A stretch of 32,184 bases of DNA, from contig JAQGPC010000185.1 of assembly GCA_028293285.1 (NCBI GenBank), positions 1-32,184 on the forward strand, read 5' to 3'. Positions 1-8,638 of the stretch are shown here, in pieces. How positions within the stretch are numbered: the stretch's first letter is position 1; each line of letters begins with the position of its first letter. Under the pieces are notes generated by a model that saw nothing but the letters and a program-made list of their open reading frames with translations, searched no databases and was not told the DNA's origin. This DNA is from Pedosphaera sp. GTDB lineage: Bacteria > Verrucomicrobiota > Verrucomicrobiia > Limisphaerales > Pedosphaeraceae. Made by a program: the position numbers and the translations under genes.

Positions 1-837
1 TTGCGAAAAAATGGTTGGCAGATAATAGAAAACCGCGTTGATGCCGGTGATCTGCTGGAAGAATGCAATCGTCAGCGCGATCAACATGACGAACCGCATC
101 TTCCGGCTGAACAAGGCGCCCGCGCCCGCACCGGCGACATGTTCCGCCGCATTCTGGCGGATGCTGCGGATTTCGTCCGCCGCGTGCTCCGGGCCGGCCA
201 CCTGGGTGAAGATCTTCAGTGCCTGATCTTCGCGTCCTTTGCCGAACAGCCAGCGCGGACTTTCCGGCACGAAGAACAACAACGCCAGATAAAGCGCAGC
301 CGGGACAGCTTCCACACCTAGCATCCATCGCCAGCAATTCTCACCGAGGCTTAACAGGAAGTAGTTGGAAAAGAAAGAGGCCGAGATGCCGATCACGATC
401 ATCAGTTGGTTGAACGAGACAAGACTTCCGCGCAAGGCCGAGGGGGCCATTTCAGCGATGTAAACCGGCGCAATAAGTATCGCGCCGCCCACGGCGATCC
501 CGCCGAGAATCCGTGACAGGACGAAGATGGTGAAATCTGACGTCAGGGCCGAAAGCAGGGCGGAAACAGTGAACAAGACCGCCGTCAGCATGAGGATTTT
601 TTTGCGACCATAGGCGTCGCTTAAAAAACCGGCCAGGGCATTTCCGCCAAGCGCACCCCATCCAAGGCAACTCACAGCCCATCCCAGTTTCAAATCGCCG
701 CTGGTGCCGGCCAGCGCAAAATATTTCTTGATGAATGGCACGGCGCCGGAAATTACCGTGGCATCAAAGCCGAGAAGGAATCCGCCAACCGCCACAATCA
801 GCGCGATCCCCATGGTGTACGATTTGCCTGGTTTCAT
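1..837 (-). CDS. Sugar-porter MFS transporter, C-terminus cut by window edge
   Basis: A proton-coupled or facilitative sugar transporter of the inner membrane (major facilitator superfamily, sugar porter family). The frame is open for 279 codons from an ATG at 837 to the window edge, so only about the first seven of the usual 12 membrane segments are present. Family signatures seen: a GRKK loop after TM2, the PESPRWLFGKG motif after TM6, and QQITGINAVFYYLPTIF in TM7, where the paired Gln residues and Asn contact the sugar in characterised members. The start is the first ATG after the stop of the pseudopilin gene 108 bp upstream and gives an N-terminus leading straight into TM1. The substrate cannot be read from sequence; the nearby GH16 enzyme makes glucose or a small glucoside a reasonable guess. 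A 10-bp-period direct repeat lies about 70 bp upstream. Confidence 0.9.
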   Translation of the reverse strand, partial: MKPGKSYTMGIALIVAVGGFLLGFDATVISGAVPFIKKYFALAGTSGDLKLGWAVSCLGWGALGGNALAGFLSDAYGRKKILMLTAVLFTVSALLSALTSDFTIFVLSRILGGIAVGGAILIAPVYIAEMAPSALRGSLVSFNQLMIVIGISASFFSNYFLLSLGENCWRWMLGVEAVPAALYLALLFFVPESPRWLFGKGREDQALKIFTQVAGPEHAADEIRSIRQNAAEHVAGAGAGALFSRKMRFVMLIALTIAFFQQITGINAVFYYLPTIFSQ

Positions 838-906
838 ATCTTGAATGATCGCTTTAATTCCTCGGCCGTGGCCGATTGGAAGTTACAATCCAACCATCTC
901 CACATT

Positions 907-925
907 GGAACATTTCGGAACATTT
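907..925. promoter_or_regulatory. Tandem direct repeat upstream of the sugar transporter gene
   Basis: Two copies of GGAACATTT sit at 907-915 and 917-925, a centre-to-centre spacing of 10 bp, i.e. one helical turn. They lie in the 108-bp gap between the pseudopilin stop and the transporter start (837). Same-face repeats of this type are often binding sites for a transcription factor; that role is inference. The same gap holds a short inverted repeat TCGGCC-GT-GGCCGA at 862-875. No convincing sigma-70 promoter was found in the gap. Confidence 0.35.
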
Positions 926-945
926 ATTTTTGCCGCGATAAATCC

Positions 946-1710
946 TTAAAAAGACTTCAGGGCGAAGACATCGTTGAGATCCGTACTCAAATCCGCCCAC
1001 TTCCAACTTTCCACATGCCCATCGCAGAATGAGAAGACAGCACGGTTATTGTGTCGGCAGGCAGCCTGTTTATAAGAAGGAACGGTTGTCCAACCCGAAC
1101 TGATCACCGGCTTTATCACCGTGATGTCCGTGTAATAGCCAGCGGCGGGCTGCTGATTTATATTGCCCCCCGTTTTTGGGGAACCCACGTCGCCGACTAA
1201 CCAGATCTGACTGGTCCGGTCTATGGTGGTTAGTTTACGACTTCCCTGAAAGTTGCCGGCGAGATCCAGGTAGTAACGAATCACCCCGTTTGCCGGGCTG
1301 CTGGTATCCTCCAGCGGACCATAGCCTTCACAGGGGGAATTATAATAGGCAACCGTGGAAGAAACAATGTCCTTATCCATCACCGCAGGGCAACGCCAGA
1401 CGTTGTTTGACGTTGAGATGCTGGTGAGATAGTTGCCCTTGTCGAGGTACTGAAACCACCAGTTTGTAGTGTGACTGGTAAAATTTCTCTCATTCAAAGG
1501 AGGCAGATAATCGCCATTATCGTTTGCATACATCATAATGGCCAGGGCGATCTGCTTGTTGTTGTTGGTGCAGGTAGTGGCTTTGGCCTTGTTCTTTGCC
1601 TTGCTCAACGCGGGCAGGAGAAGACCAGCCAGGATGGCGATGATGGCGATGACAACCAACAGTTCAATCAACGTAAAACCCTTTTTAGCCCTGTGATTAC
1701 TAGTTTTCAT
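946..1710 (-). CDS. Type IV pseudopilin-like protein with H-X9-DG motif
   Basis: A 254-residue protein with a textbook class III prepilin signal. A basic leader (residues 1-11, ending KKG) is followed by [18 protein letters not shown], so a prepilin peptidase should cut after Gly11 and methylate Phe12; Glu16 is the conserved +5 Glu. After the hydrophobic helix comes the segment usual in Planctomycetes/Verrucomicrobia relatives (LSKAKNKA, then a [14 protein letters not shown] stretch). Near the C-terminus His220 and Asp230-Gly231 form the H-X9-DG motif of the prepilin-associated TIGR04294-type domain. Such proteins are numerous in these phyla, and their role in pili, secretion or cell-surface assembly is mostly unknown. 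The gene starts 79 bp after the upstream secreted-protein gene on the same strand and is probably co-transcribed with it. Confident of the family, not of a specific function. Confidence 0.9.
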   Translation of the reverse strand: MKTSNHRAKKGFTLIELLVVIAIIAILAGLLLPALSKAKNKAKATTCTNNNKQIALAIMMYANDNGDYLPPLNERNFTSHTTNWWFQYLDKGNYLTSISTSNNVWRCPAVMDKDIVSSTVAYYNSPCEGYGPLEDTSSPANGVIRYYLDLAGNFQGSRKLTTIDRTSQIWLVGDVGSPKTGGNINQQPAAGYYTDITVIKPVISSGWTTVPSYKQAACRHNNRAVFSFCDGHVESWKWADLSTDLNDVFALKSF

Positions 1711-1789
1711 TTTCTTCTGGTTAAGTCCGCACCGGGTAACGCGGGTTCATTCGTTTTGTGGCGGCTGAACGTCTTGTCATCCCGGCGTA

Positions 1790-2623
1790 TTATTGAATTG
1801 ATAACCGATACAAGCGGCGCGCGCCGACGGTGGTATCGGTCACAACCGCACTTGCGCCCGTTCCGTTTGTCACAGTCAGCGTTGACCATGAAGCATCGGT
1901 TAAATTGGTTTTGTATTGAACCGTGTAGGCAAAGCCGTTTTGGGTGGGGAACGACAGTTTCAAGGTTCCACCCGCAAGGCTTGGTGTGATGGCCACTGCT
2001 GTCGGTGTATTGCTGACAGGCGCAATTTTAACGGTGCCATAGTTGCCAACATCCGTAATCCAGACATCGGGACCAATGGTCTCAAAACCATACTGCACAT
2101 GGCGAGTGGGGTCGTTGATGGTCGCCAGGCTGATGTTAAACACTCCAGGCGTCAGCGCAACGGTGCTGCTGACGGAAGAGGAAAAGTCGGGAGCAAAATC
2201 CTTGATGAATGCCACCGAGGTGTAGGCAGTATTTGTGGTCAAAGTATTGCTTAGAACCTGGCCGGTGAAGGTGATGGTTTGACCGCCCAAACTGCCGTCA
2301 TTGGACTCCACATACAGGCTCGCATCCATGGTTTTATTGCCGACGGCTCCCGGCATGCCGCTGGGGGTGTACCAAAATGAACTGGGATCGTTGACGCTAT
2401 TTGGGGCGAGAGTCAATGTATTGCCTGAAAATGTTGCCACCAAGTCAGCCGCTCCCCAGGAATTGCCAAAGACATAACCTCCGCCGTTTGCGGGAATCTC
2501 AAAAACGTTCATAAATCCGAGCCAGGCGGCCCCGGGATTAACGGTGAATGTGGTATCTGCCTTGGCACTCACGGCAACACCCATCAGTGTGAGAGCAGCG
2601 ATGCAGTTGATTAGTGATTTCAT
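1790..2623 (-). CDS. Small secreted protein with verrucomicrobial C-terminal domain
   Basis: I do not recognise a characterised family. The ATG at 2623 gives 277 residues beginning with a clear signal peptide (MKSLINCIAALTLMGVAVSAKA, cleavage expected after the AKA). The frame stays open 32 codons further upstream, but that extension would run through the conserved promoter element at 2711-2754 and bury the signal peptide, so it was not used. Residues from about 24 to 200 look like a beta-rich extracellular domain without recognisable catalytic motifs. The last 60 or so residues (YTVQYKTNL, then W, ending RLYRLSIQ) match the C-terminal domain shared by other secreted proteins here. Expression is probably driven by the duplicated palindromic promoter about 100 bp upstream. 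A small hairpin (CGTCGC/GCGACG, 2656-2674) lies in the 5' leader. Confidence 0.75.
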   Translation of the reverse strand: MKSLINCIAALTLMGVAVSAKADTTFTVNPGAAWLGFMNVFEIPANGGGYVFGNSWGAADLVATFSGNTLTLAPNSVNDPSSFWYTPSGMPGAVGNKTMDASLYVESNDGSLGGQTITFTGQVLSNTLTTNTAYTSVAFIKDFAPDFSSSVSSTVALTPGVFNISLATINDPTRHVQYGFETIGPDVWITDVGNYGTVKIAPVSNTPTAVAITPSLAGGTLKLSFPTQNGFAYTVQYKTNLTDASWSTLTVTNGTGASAVVTDTTVGARRLYRLSIQ

Positions 2624-2710
2624 TGGTTTTATAATGGTTTTGTAATTAATTCTGCCGTCGCCAAAATCGCGACGCTTGTTGGCATTGACGGCGATTGGGT
2701 GACGCTTCGA

Positions 2711-2754
2711 CATTAACATGAACCGCTAAGATGCCTAGCTAGCCGAGTGGCTAG
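2711..2754 (-). promoter_or_regulatory. Palindromic promoter/operator element, copy B
   Basis: Read on the minus strand, this holds CTAGCC-ACTC-GGCTAG (2754-2739), then CTAGGCATC, then TGTTA (2718-2714). An element with the same stem, the same following CTAGGCATC and the same 20-bp distance to TGTTA exists at 12718-12762, while the 4-nt loop differs (ACTC against GTAT). Identical stems with differing loops and fixed spacing to a -10-like sequence suggest an operator just upstream of a promoter. TAGGCA could serve as a weak -35 and TAATGT as a weak -10, 16 bp apart. The 277-residue secreted protein gene begins 88 bp downstream. The regulator is probably the NarL-type protein at 12759-13397; this is inference. 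Confidence 0.5.
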
Positions 2755-2865
2755 TTTTTTGAGCCCAATGCCGGTTTGAATTTCAGCGCGACTTCCGCCG
2801 ATGGCCACCCCCGCAGTTTTCGCAGATTTGGAGAAGCTGCCATTTGGACACTGCACCGACGTCTG
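2751..2865 (-). pseudogene. Relic of a NarL-type response regulator (3' end only)
   Basis: This stretch aligns over about 115 bp with the last 38 or so codons of the response-regulator gene at 12759-13397. The end reads LKFKPALGSKN-stop against LKFKQGQGSEN-stop in the intact gene, and the recognition-helix region reads AVSKWQLLQICEN against AVKWHLQHIYEK. The two parts are in different frames, with about a 1-nt loss between them, and conserved positions of the LuxR helix (H and Y) are changed, so it no longer encodes a functional domain. The receiver domain and most of the HTH are absent. The GH16 stop codon lies at 2877-2879, only about 10 bp from where the similarity fades, so this is a truncated duplicate left behind when the region upstream was replaced. 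The palindrome that overlaps the intact gene's stop codon is retained. Confidence 0.8.
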
Positions 2866-2876
2866 GTCTGAAGGTC

Positions 2877-4871
2877 TCATTGCAGTTTAAGGCGGTAGAA
2901 CTGTTGCGTGGCCGCAGCGTTGGTACTAAGAGGCGTTGCGACATTGAGATTGCCCCAGGGACCGCTGATATTGGTGGCGGTTTGGAGGGTGCCTGCGGGC
3001 CAGCCAATAATCAGGTTCTGGCCCAAGGACTGGATGGTCAACCTGGCAGGTGGATTGACGGTCACCGTAGTGGTCGCCGGGGTGGAAGCGCAGGTGCCAG
3101 ATACCGCAGTCACGCTGTAGAGGCCGGAGGCATTGGTGGAGGCATTTACGATGGAGGGGTTCTGATTCGTTGAAGCAAACCCGTTGGGTCCGGTCCAGTT
3201 GTAAATCGCTCCGGGGACTGTCGAGGCGGTGAGGTTCAAGGTCATCCCCATCCAGAGCGGGGCGTTGTTGCTCGCAGTCGGGGATGCCGTCCGGGCAAGG
3301 AGGATTTCGATGCCGCCAACCTTGGCGTTATCCGTGACGGTCGTGAATTGCACGGTGATCTGCCCGTTGCTGGCGGCGGCTGTGAATTCCTGAATTGTTG
3401 CTTTGTAGGGCGCGCCAGTCACGGCAAGGATGTCAAAGTTGGTCAGAACTTGTGTTCCGTTGATGGAGACGTTGAAGCGCCGTTGTCCAACCGCTGTCCA
3501 GTAATATTCGGAGAAATGAAGGCGCACCTTGTAATTCAAACCGGATGTCAGGCCGGTGAAGGTATAAGTAGAGTTGCCGTAGCGCTCGGTTTGATACACC
3601 GCTTGCGGCGCAGGTGCGACCAGGCCGGAGGTGTCAATTGCAGCAGTTGTCGGTGCGGCCTGGGTGCCGCCCGTGAAGTAGGCGTCCGCCCCGAACTGGC
3701 CAACCGCGCTGCCACCCGAGTTCACGGCCAGGGCGAACGCGCCCAACACGGCGGTTTGCTCGCTGGAGTTGGTGCTCTCGCCCAGGGAGTTGGTGGCCGA
3801 TACCACATAGTAGTAGTTCGAGCAATTAGCAACGCCAGAATCGGTGAAATTGTTCGTGGAAGCGCTGCCCACTGTAACGTAAGGTCCGCCGCCAACCGTG
3901 GCCCGCTTGATATTGTAACCGGTCGCACCGGAGTTCGAGGCATCCCAACTCAAATAGACCCTGGCATTGCCCGGGCTGGCGGTCAATCCGGTCGGTGCGT
4001 CCGGAGGAGCGGGCACATAATTATAAACGCGGACATAATCCACCAGCATCTGCTGGGGAAAAACGGTCGTTCCATCCGGATTGCCGGGCCAGTTGCCGCC
4101 GACGGCAAGATTTAGTATCAGGAATTGCGGTGCCGTGAAGACCCAGGTTGCACCGCCAGGCAGATCGGCGGGCGTGGCCGTGAAAAACAGATTACTATCA
4201 CAATACCATTTGATTTGGTTGGTGGTCCACTCTATGGCGAAAACGTGGAAGCCATCGGAAAGCCTGGCTCCACCAGGTAATGTATAAGTCCCACCAACCC
4301 CGCTGTAACAGTTATAGTCTCCCCCGCAATTCGCCGGCAAACCAGACTGCGGGCCGTGAATTGTGCCGTGATCGGTACCCTGGTCGCCGGTATTACCGAT
4401 GTTTTCCATGATGTCAATCTCGCCACAGGCGGGCCAACCAACGGAGTCGATGTTTGCACCGAGCATCCAGAATGCGGGCCAGATGCCCTGACCTCTCGGA
4501 AGTTTGATGCTCGCCTCAATGCGGCCATAAGTCCAAGACCATTTACCTTGAGTCTTCATGCGGGCCGAAGTGTAGTTAAAGCCATTCGTGTTCTCCTGCC
4601 TGGCTTCAATCACCAGTTGCCCACCCTGAATCCGGGCATTATTTGTCCGGGACGTGTCGTATTCGAGCTGGTTGTTTCCCCAGCCACCACCACCGTTGCC
4701 GACATCATAAGCCCAGTTGGTCGAAGCGGGTGAACTGCCATCGGCTTGATTGAATTCGTCACTCCAAGCCAATTGCCAGGCGGCCTGACACGCAATCGGA
4801 GACGCCAGCATCAACGCGAACAGTGCAAATTGACCGGTCCGCGATAGATGCTTCTTCAATTTCCGCTTCAT
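2877..4871 (-). CDS. Secreted GH16 beta-glucanase (laminarinase-like) with Fn3 and malectin domains
   Basis: A 664-residue secreted glycoside hydrolase. The ATG at 4871 was chosen because it begins a clean signal peptide (cleavage after CQA, residue 30); an in-frame GTG at 4895 adds eight residues in front and is less likely. Domains: GH16 catalytic at about 32-285 with GEIDIMEN, where Glu151 is the nucleophile, Asp153 the helper and Glu156 the acid/base; the six-residue E-x-D-x-x-E spacing is the beta-bulge form typical of laminarinases and other beta-1,3- or 1,3-1,4-glucanases. Then fibronectin III at about 289-376, a malectin-type carbohydrate-binding domain at about 379-527, an Ig/PKD-like domain at about 530-606, and a tail ending QQFYRLKLQ that resembles the shared C-terminal domain. 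It follows the di-haem oxidoreductase gene by 40 bp and is probably co-transcribed. The exact glucan is not determinable from sequence. Confidence 0.92.
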   Translation of the reverse strand: MKRKLKKHLSRTGQFALFALMLASPIACQAAWQLAWSDEFNQADGSSPASTNWAYDVGNGGGGWGNNQLEYDTSRTNNARIQGGQLVIEARQENTNGFNYTSARMKTQGKWSWTYGRIEASIKLPRGQGIWPAFWMLGANIDSVGWPACGEIDIMENIGNTGDQGTDHGTIHGPQSGLPANCGGDYNCYSGVGGTYTLPGGARLSDGFHVFAIEWTTNQIKWYCDSNLFFTATPADLPGGATWVFTAPQFLILNLAVGGNWPGNPDGTTVFPQQMLVDYVRVYNYVPAPPDAPTGLTASPGNARVYLSWDASNSGATGYNIKRATVGGGPYVTVGSASTNNFTDSGVANCSNYYYVVSATNSLGESTNSSEQTAVLGAFALAVNSGGSAVGQFGADAYFTGGTQAAPTTAAIDTSGLVAPAPQAVYQTERYGNSTYTFTGLTSGLNYKVRLHFSEYYWTAVGQRRFNVSINGTQVLTNFDILAVTGAPYKATIQEFTAAASNGQITVQFTTVTDNAKVGGIEILLARTASPTASNNAPLWMGMTLNLTASTVPGAIYNWTGPNGFASTNQNPSIVNASTNASGLYSVTAVSGTCASTPATTTVTVNPPARLTIQSLGQNLIIGWPAGTLQTATNISGPWGNLNVATPLSTNAAATQQFYRLKLQ

Positions 4872-4911
4872 ATTGACTGCAACCAGGACTATCACGTCAG
4901 CAGACTTTTAC

Positions 4912-7900
4912 TCATAATGATTGTAAGAACTTGATGAGTGCGGCGCGATTGGCCGCTGACATGGTGCGGAAGGATTCCTTCGAGGCCTCAGCTTCGCCAC
5001 CATGCCAAAGGATGGCTTCCTCAAGGGTGCGGGCGCGGCCATCGTGGAGATACGCTTCGCCTCCACTGACTCCGGCTGTAAGGCCAATGCTCCAAAGCGG
5101 TGGCGTGCGCCATTCGGAACCGGTGGCGTTGAATTCACCCATATTGTCCGCGAGGCCAGCACCCATATCATGCAACAACAGATCCGTGTAGGGATGAATG
5201 GTCTGATTGCGCAGCTCGGTCATGGGATAATACGGACTGGTAGTGAGCGTCGGTGCATGGCACTTCGCACAATTCGCGCTGGCAAAAAATTGCTCGCCTT
5301 GCAGGGCCTGGGCATTAGTCAAGTCGCGACGGGCGGCAACGCCGAGCAAGGCGACGTAGCGGGTCATTTTATCGAGGTCGGCAGCCGTGAGTTCAGGAGT
5401 TCCGGCGGTGGTATCGCCATCGAGAATCGGAAACACCGGAGTCGTCACGCCCATGTCGTTGTTGAGGGCGCCGGCCACTTGATGGCTGAGGCGGGCCTTC
5501 CCGCCCTTGTAATTGAAGCGCCCTAGTCGCTGCTGGCCCGTTTCCGGGTCGGTCACGGTTTGCATGCGGCCAGAGATGCCGTCCGCATTGGCATCGTCCG
5601 GATCGGCTAAAGATGCGATAGTGGTTTCGCTCACAGCTTCGAGCAGGCCGAGACCGACGAGCTGCGGTGCGAGGCGCACGGAGAAGTATGTTGGCGTGGC
5701 ACCTTGGAAAGCGTAGTTCGGTTTTTGCAACGAATAAGGCGTGCCGTCACCGTATTGTGCGTTGTTGGTCGTGTAGCTGGCAATCGTGGCGCTGCCTTCA
5801 ACCGGACCGCTCGAGGACTGCGGCTGAATCGCGGCACCAAGGGTTGGATGCGGCGAACCAGCCGCATTGCTGCCGACCTTCACTACGGACTGGAGCATCG
5901 GTGCGCCAATGGCTGGCGGAAGCGCACGGCCATTGTTAACGTGGCACGCGACGCAACTGCGATTGATGAACTTCGGCCCAAGCTTTCCAATTTGTTCAGT
6001 ATAGACCGGATTATCCGGCTCTGAATGCGTGCCATCGCCAAAGTCGGTGTGATGCAGGCGCCGCCCAAGCATGAACGGCAGGCCATTCGTCGGGGAGATG
6101 TTCCCGGCGGTCTCCTTGAAGCGATGTTGCGGCTCGGCAGAATATTGATAAGGCAACGTGGTTTGGCCACCGAGCCAGGCGTTCGTTGACAGCGGGTAAG
6201 AATCGAGATTCTGGTTCACACCCCCGACGATGCCTCCATTGAAACCCACGTCCTGTCCTTCTGCCCAAGGCACTATACCTTGTCCGACAACATAGAGCAG
6301 TACGGTGCCGTAGTAGTTATTTCGTCCGTGCCGGGGATTCAGCAGGAACTGACTGATTTCAATTTCGACCCGGTCGCCCAAATGTAACGGGCGGTTAAAT
6401 TGGGCATTGGCGGTGACGGTGGCGGTGTAATGATAGTCGGTTTCACCGGGCGTATCCGAAGCGTTAGTGGAAACGAGAGTCGCCGTCTGATTGTTATTGT
6501 ACTCAGCCACGGTAGTAATGCCGCGAAAAAAAGTCCGGAACTCCGCCGGGTTTAACTCGACCTGGGTGGTGTAGTTGAAGATAATGTCCGTCCCGCCTTT
6601 CGCGACGTGGTCAATGATCTCGATGTTCGCCACCCGCTGCTCCCAATACCAGCTCAAGTAGTGGTCGTAGAGACTGAACTGACTTTCCCGCGCATGCCGG
6701 TCACGGGAGCGATCGGCAAGGTAAGTGATGAGCGCATTGGTAGTGACAACCGTTGTCGGCGCTTCGAGTGGCGTGAAGGCGTTGAAGAGCGCAACGATGC
6801 CGGTGGTCGTATCAGTCTGGGCCGTGATCATGGCATCGAGCGGAGAACTCTGACCATTGGCAGTGAGAGCGACGACGGCCAGATAATAGGTCTGGTTTGC
6901 TGTCAGACCGGGAATATTGGCGCTCGTCACATTCCCAACGTCGATTGAATTGGTGAGATTACTGCTGTCAAGACCATAGAGGATGCGATAGCCGATCACA
7001 CCGGCGGTGGAACTGGCCGTCCACGCCAGACCGATGGCGTTGGTTGATCCCGACGAAATAGTGTGCAAACCGGTTGGCGCCAGCACAACGACGATCTCAG
7101 ACGGAATGGACAGACCATAGAACCGTTTCGGTTCGCCTGGATTGATGGGCATGATGTTGGTGGACAACCCGTCCCCACCAAACACGTTGGTCGCCACCGG
7201 TGTCCAGGTTGAGCCCGGAGCTATATTCGTGGACGTGAGCAGCACGCTGGAAGTGTTCGTCCCGCCCTTCCAGACGAATTTCAGGCTCGAACCGGACTTC
7301 ACCATGCTGTCCGCAACGATGGTCGCTGGCTGCGGCGGTGGCGGTGGCGGCGGCAGCACATAGGTGAACCCATTCACATTAGTGGCCGAGAGCGCGCTCG
7401 GATTTGCAACCACCACATCGACCGCGCCCGGCGCGCCGGCCGGCGTATTGACCGTAATGTTTGTGGAACCGGTCAGCGAGACACCGGTGCCGGTATTCGC
7501 GCCAAATTTGACCGTAGCCCCGGCCAGGAAGTTGGAGCCAGTAATGGTCACCACCGTGCCGCCATTGGTCAATCCAGATACCGGAGAAACACCGGTGATG
7601 ACCGGTGCGACTGGTGTCACCCCGCTGCCGCCCACCACATCGGCATAGCTGTCCCCCACTCGAATCTCATCGGCCTTAATGGCAAACCCGCCACCGGAAT
7701 TTTGAAATCCAATCCCGGTGATGGTTCCCACATCGAACGTCGTGATGGTATAGGTAGCGGCCACGTCCGGTGTGGATGCATTGGCCGTCGGGTTGAGGTA
7801 AGCAGTGACAGTATCGTTGTTTCCAGAGGTGTTAAAATCAATTTTCAGCACGACCAGATAATTGGTGCCATAGTTGCCAAGAAAGGAACTGGCCAGGTTG

Positions 7901-8379
7901 GCTGCCCCTACGGTGCTGGTGCCCGTGGTGGTCATCGAACCCAGACCAAGACCTCCTTGAGTGCCAGAGAAGGGTGCCAAACCGAAGCCGAAAAACAGGC
8001 CCGTGCCGCCATTGGGAAAGTAAATCCCGCAACAGTTTCCGCCGTTATTTCCGGCCTGGCCGAGCAGAAAACTGATCCATTTCGTTCCGCTGGAGAGCGA
8101 GGCCGAGAAATTCTCGAATTGCCGTCCGCTGGTGGAACTCAAAGCACCATTGGCCGTCGGCAGGCCGGTGTAGGCCATACCGGCGATAATCGCCGGGGTG
8201 GTTCCACAAGTCCAATTGCCGGTGAACCCGGTGGCCGTGCTGGCCGTGCCATTGGGAATCGAGGTGGTGTAATTAAACGGCTCGTAAGCGCTCAAGCCCG
8301 CATAACCGGTGCTGGTCATTGTGGCGAAGCAAAACGCCGCGCCGATTAATTCCGCAATTCTCTTAAGCCTGGTCTTCAT
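4912..8379 (-). CDS. Secreted di-haem oxidoreductase (DHOR/DUF1111) fused to LamG-like, IPT/TIG and Fn3 domains
   Basis: A 1155-residue exported protein; the ATG at 8379 is preferred over the TTG directly before it. Order: signal peptide (1 to about 28); a 220-residue domain from AYEPFNY to DEIRVGDSYADVVG (31-250) that is also found three times in the neighbouring 1317-residue protein; IPT/TIG domain (about 257-341); a proline run (343-349); a copy of the W...TSTN...RFYGLSIP domain (about 352-426); Fn3 (about 432-522); a long spacer containing GRNNYYGT; then the catalytic part with two c-type haem sites, CVACH (809-813) and CAKCH (1037-1041), plus DMGVTTPVFP and the C-terminal HDGRARTLEEAILWHGGEA typical of the di-haem oxidoreductase family, related to MauG and cytochrome c peroxidases. 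The haems imply export before cytochrome c maturation. Peroxidase or other redox activity is inferred from the family. Joining this enzyme to about 500 residues of adhesion-type modules is unusual. Confidence 0.9.
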   Translation of the reverse strand: MKTRLKRIAELIGAAFCFATMTSTGYAGLSAYEPFNYTTSIPNGTASTATGFTGNWTCGTTPAIIAGMAYTGLPTANGALSSTSGRQFENFSASLSSGTKWISFLLGQAGNNGGNCCGIYFPNGGTGLFFGFGLAPFSGTQGGLGLGSMTTTGTSTVGAANLASSFLGNYGTNYLVVLKIDFNTSGNNDTVTAYLNPTANASTPDVAATYTITTFDVGTITGIGFQNSGGGFAIKADEIRVGDSYADVVGGSGVTPVAPVITGVSPVSGLTNGGTVVTITGSNFLAGATVKFGANTGTGVSLTGSTNITVNTPAGAPGAVDVVVANPSALSATNVNGFTYVLPPPPPPPQPATIVADSMVKSGSSLKFVWKGGTNTSSVLLTSTNIAPGSTWTPVATNVFGGDGLSTNIMPINPGEPKRFYGLSIPSEIVVVLAPTGLHTISSGSTNAIGLAWTASSTAGVIGYRILYGLDSSNLTNSIDVGNVTSANIPGLTANQTYYLAVVALTANGQSSPLDAMITAQTDTTTGIVALFNAFTPLEAPTTVVTTNALITYLADRSRDRHARESQFSLYDHYLSWYWEQRVANIEIIDHVAKGGTDIIFNYTTQVELNPAEFRTFFRGITTVAEYNNNQTATLVSTNASDTPGETDYHYTATVTANAQFNRPLHLGDRVEIEISQFLLNPRHGRNNYYGTVLLYVVGQGIVPWAEGQDVGFNGGIVGGVNQNLDSYPLSTNAWLGGQTTLPYQYSAEPQHRFKETAGNISPTNGLPFMLGRRLHHTDFGDGTHSEPDNPVYTEQIGKLGPKFINRSCVACHVNNGRALPPAIGAPMLQSVVKVGSNAAGSPHPTLGAAIQPQSSSGPVEGSATIASYTTNNAQYGDGTPYSLQKPNYAFQGATPTYFSVRLAPQLVGLGLLEAVSETTIASLADPDDANADGISGRMQTVTDPETGQQRLGRFNYKGGKARLSHQVAGALNNDMGVTTPVFPILDGDTTAGTPELTAADLDKMTRYVALLGVAARRDLTNAQALQGEQFFASANCAKCHAPTLTTSPYYPMTELRNQTIHPYTDLLLHDMGAGLADNMGEFNATGSEWRTPPLWSIGLTAGVSGGEAYLHDGRARTLEEAILWHGGEAEASKESFRTMSAANRAALIKFLQSL

Positions 8380-8426
8380 CAAAATTTTTCTGGTTTTGCA
8401 TGGGCCATTTTTGGTTTAGCCCGCCA

Positions 8427-8454
8427 ATTCTATCATTCCCATCATCAGTGTCAC
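8427..8454 (-). promoter_or_regulatory. Candidate sigma-70 promoter for the di-haem oxidoreductase and GH16 genes
   Basis: On the minus strand GTGACA (8454-8449) and TAGAAT (8432-8427) are separated by 16 bp. Each differs from the consensus hexamer at one position. Transcription would start near 8420, leaving a leader of about 40 nt before the ATG at 8379. It lies in the 259-bp gap (8380-8638) between the 1317-residue protein gene and the oxidoreductase gene. I see no terminator, RNA gene or other coding region in that gap. Confidence 0.45.
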
Positions 8455-8638
8455 CAGCCATTTGCTGGCAGTTGCCGCATTTCGGTCAAAGCCGCCATCA
8501 AACGCACGGTTTTGCGTCAGTTTCCCATTTAATTCATTTTTCAATTCTACTTAAGTTCAAGCGGAGCCAGCCCATTCCTGAACCAGTTCCTCTCACCAAT
8601 CGTCACCCAACCCAAGGCGACAAGTACTACCCGTCGCG

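Noticed and set aside
7702..8349. Long plus-strand open frame opposite the oxidoreductase gene (also 3348-4115 and 9380-10207 opposite neighbouring genes)
   Set aside because: These are antisense to well-supported genes with signal peptides and known domains; their products are Gly/Arg/Ala-rich without recognisable motifs, as expected from GC-rich shadows.
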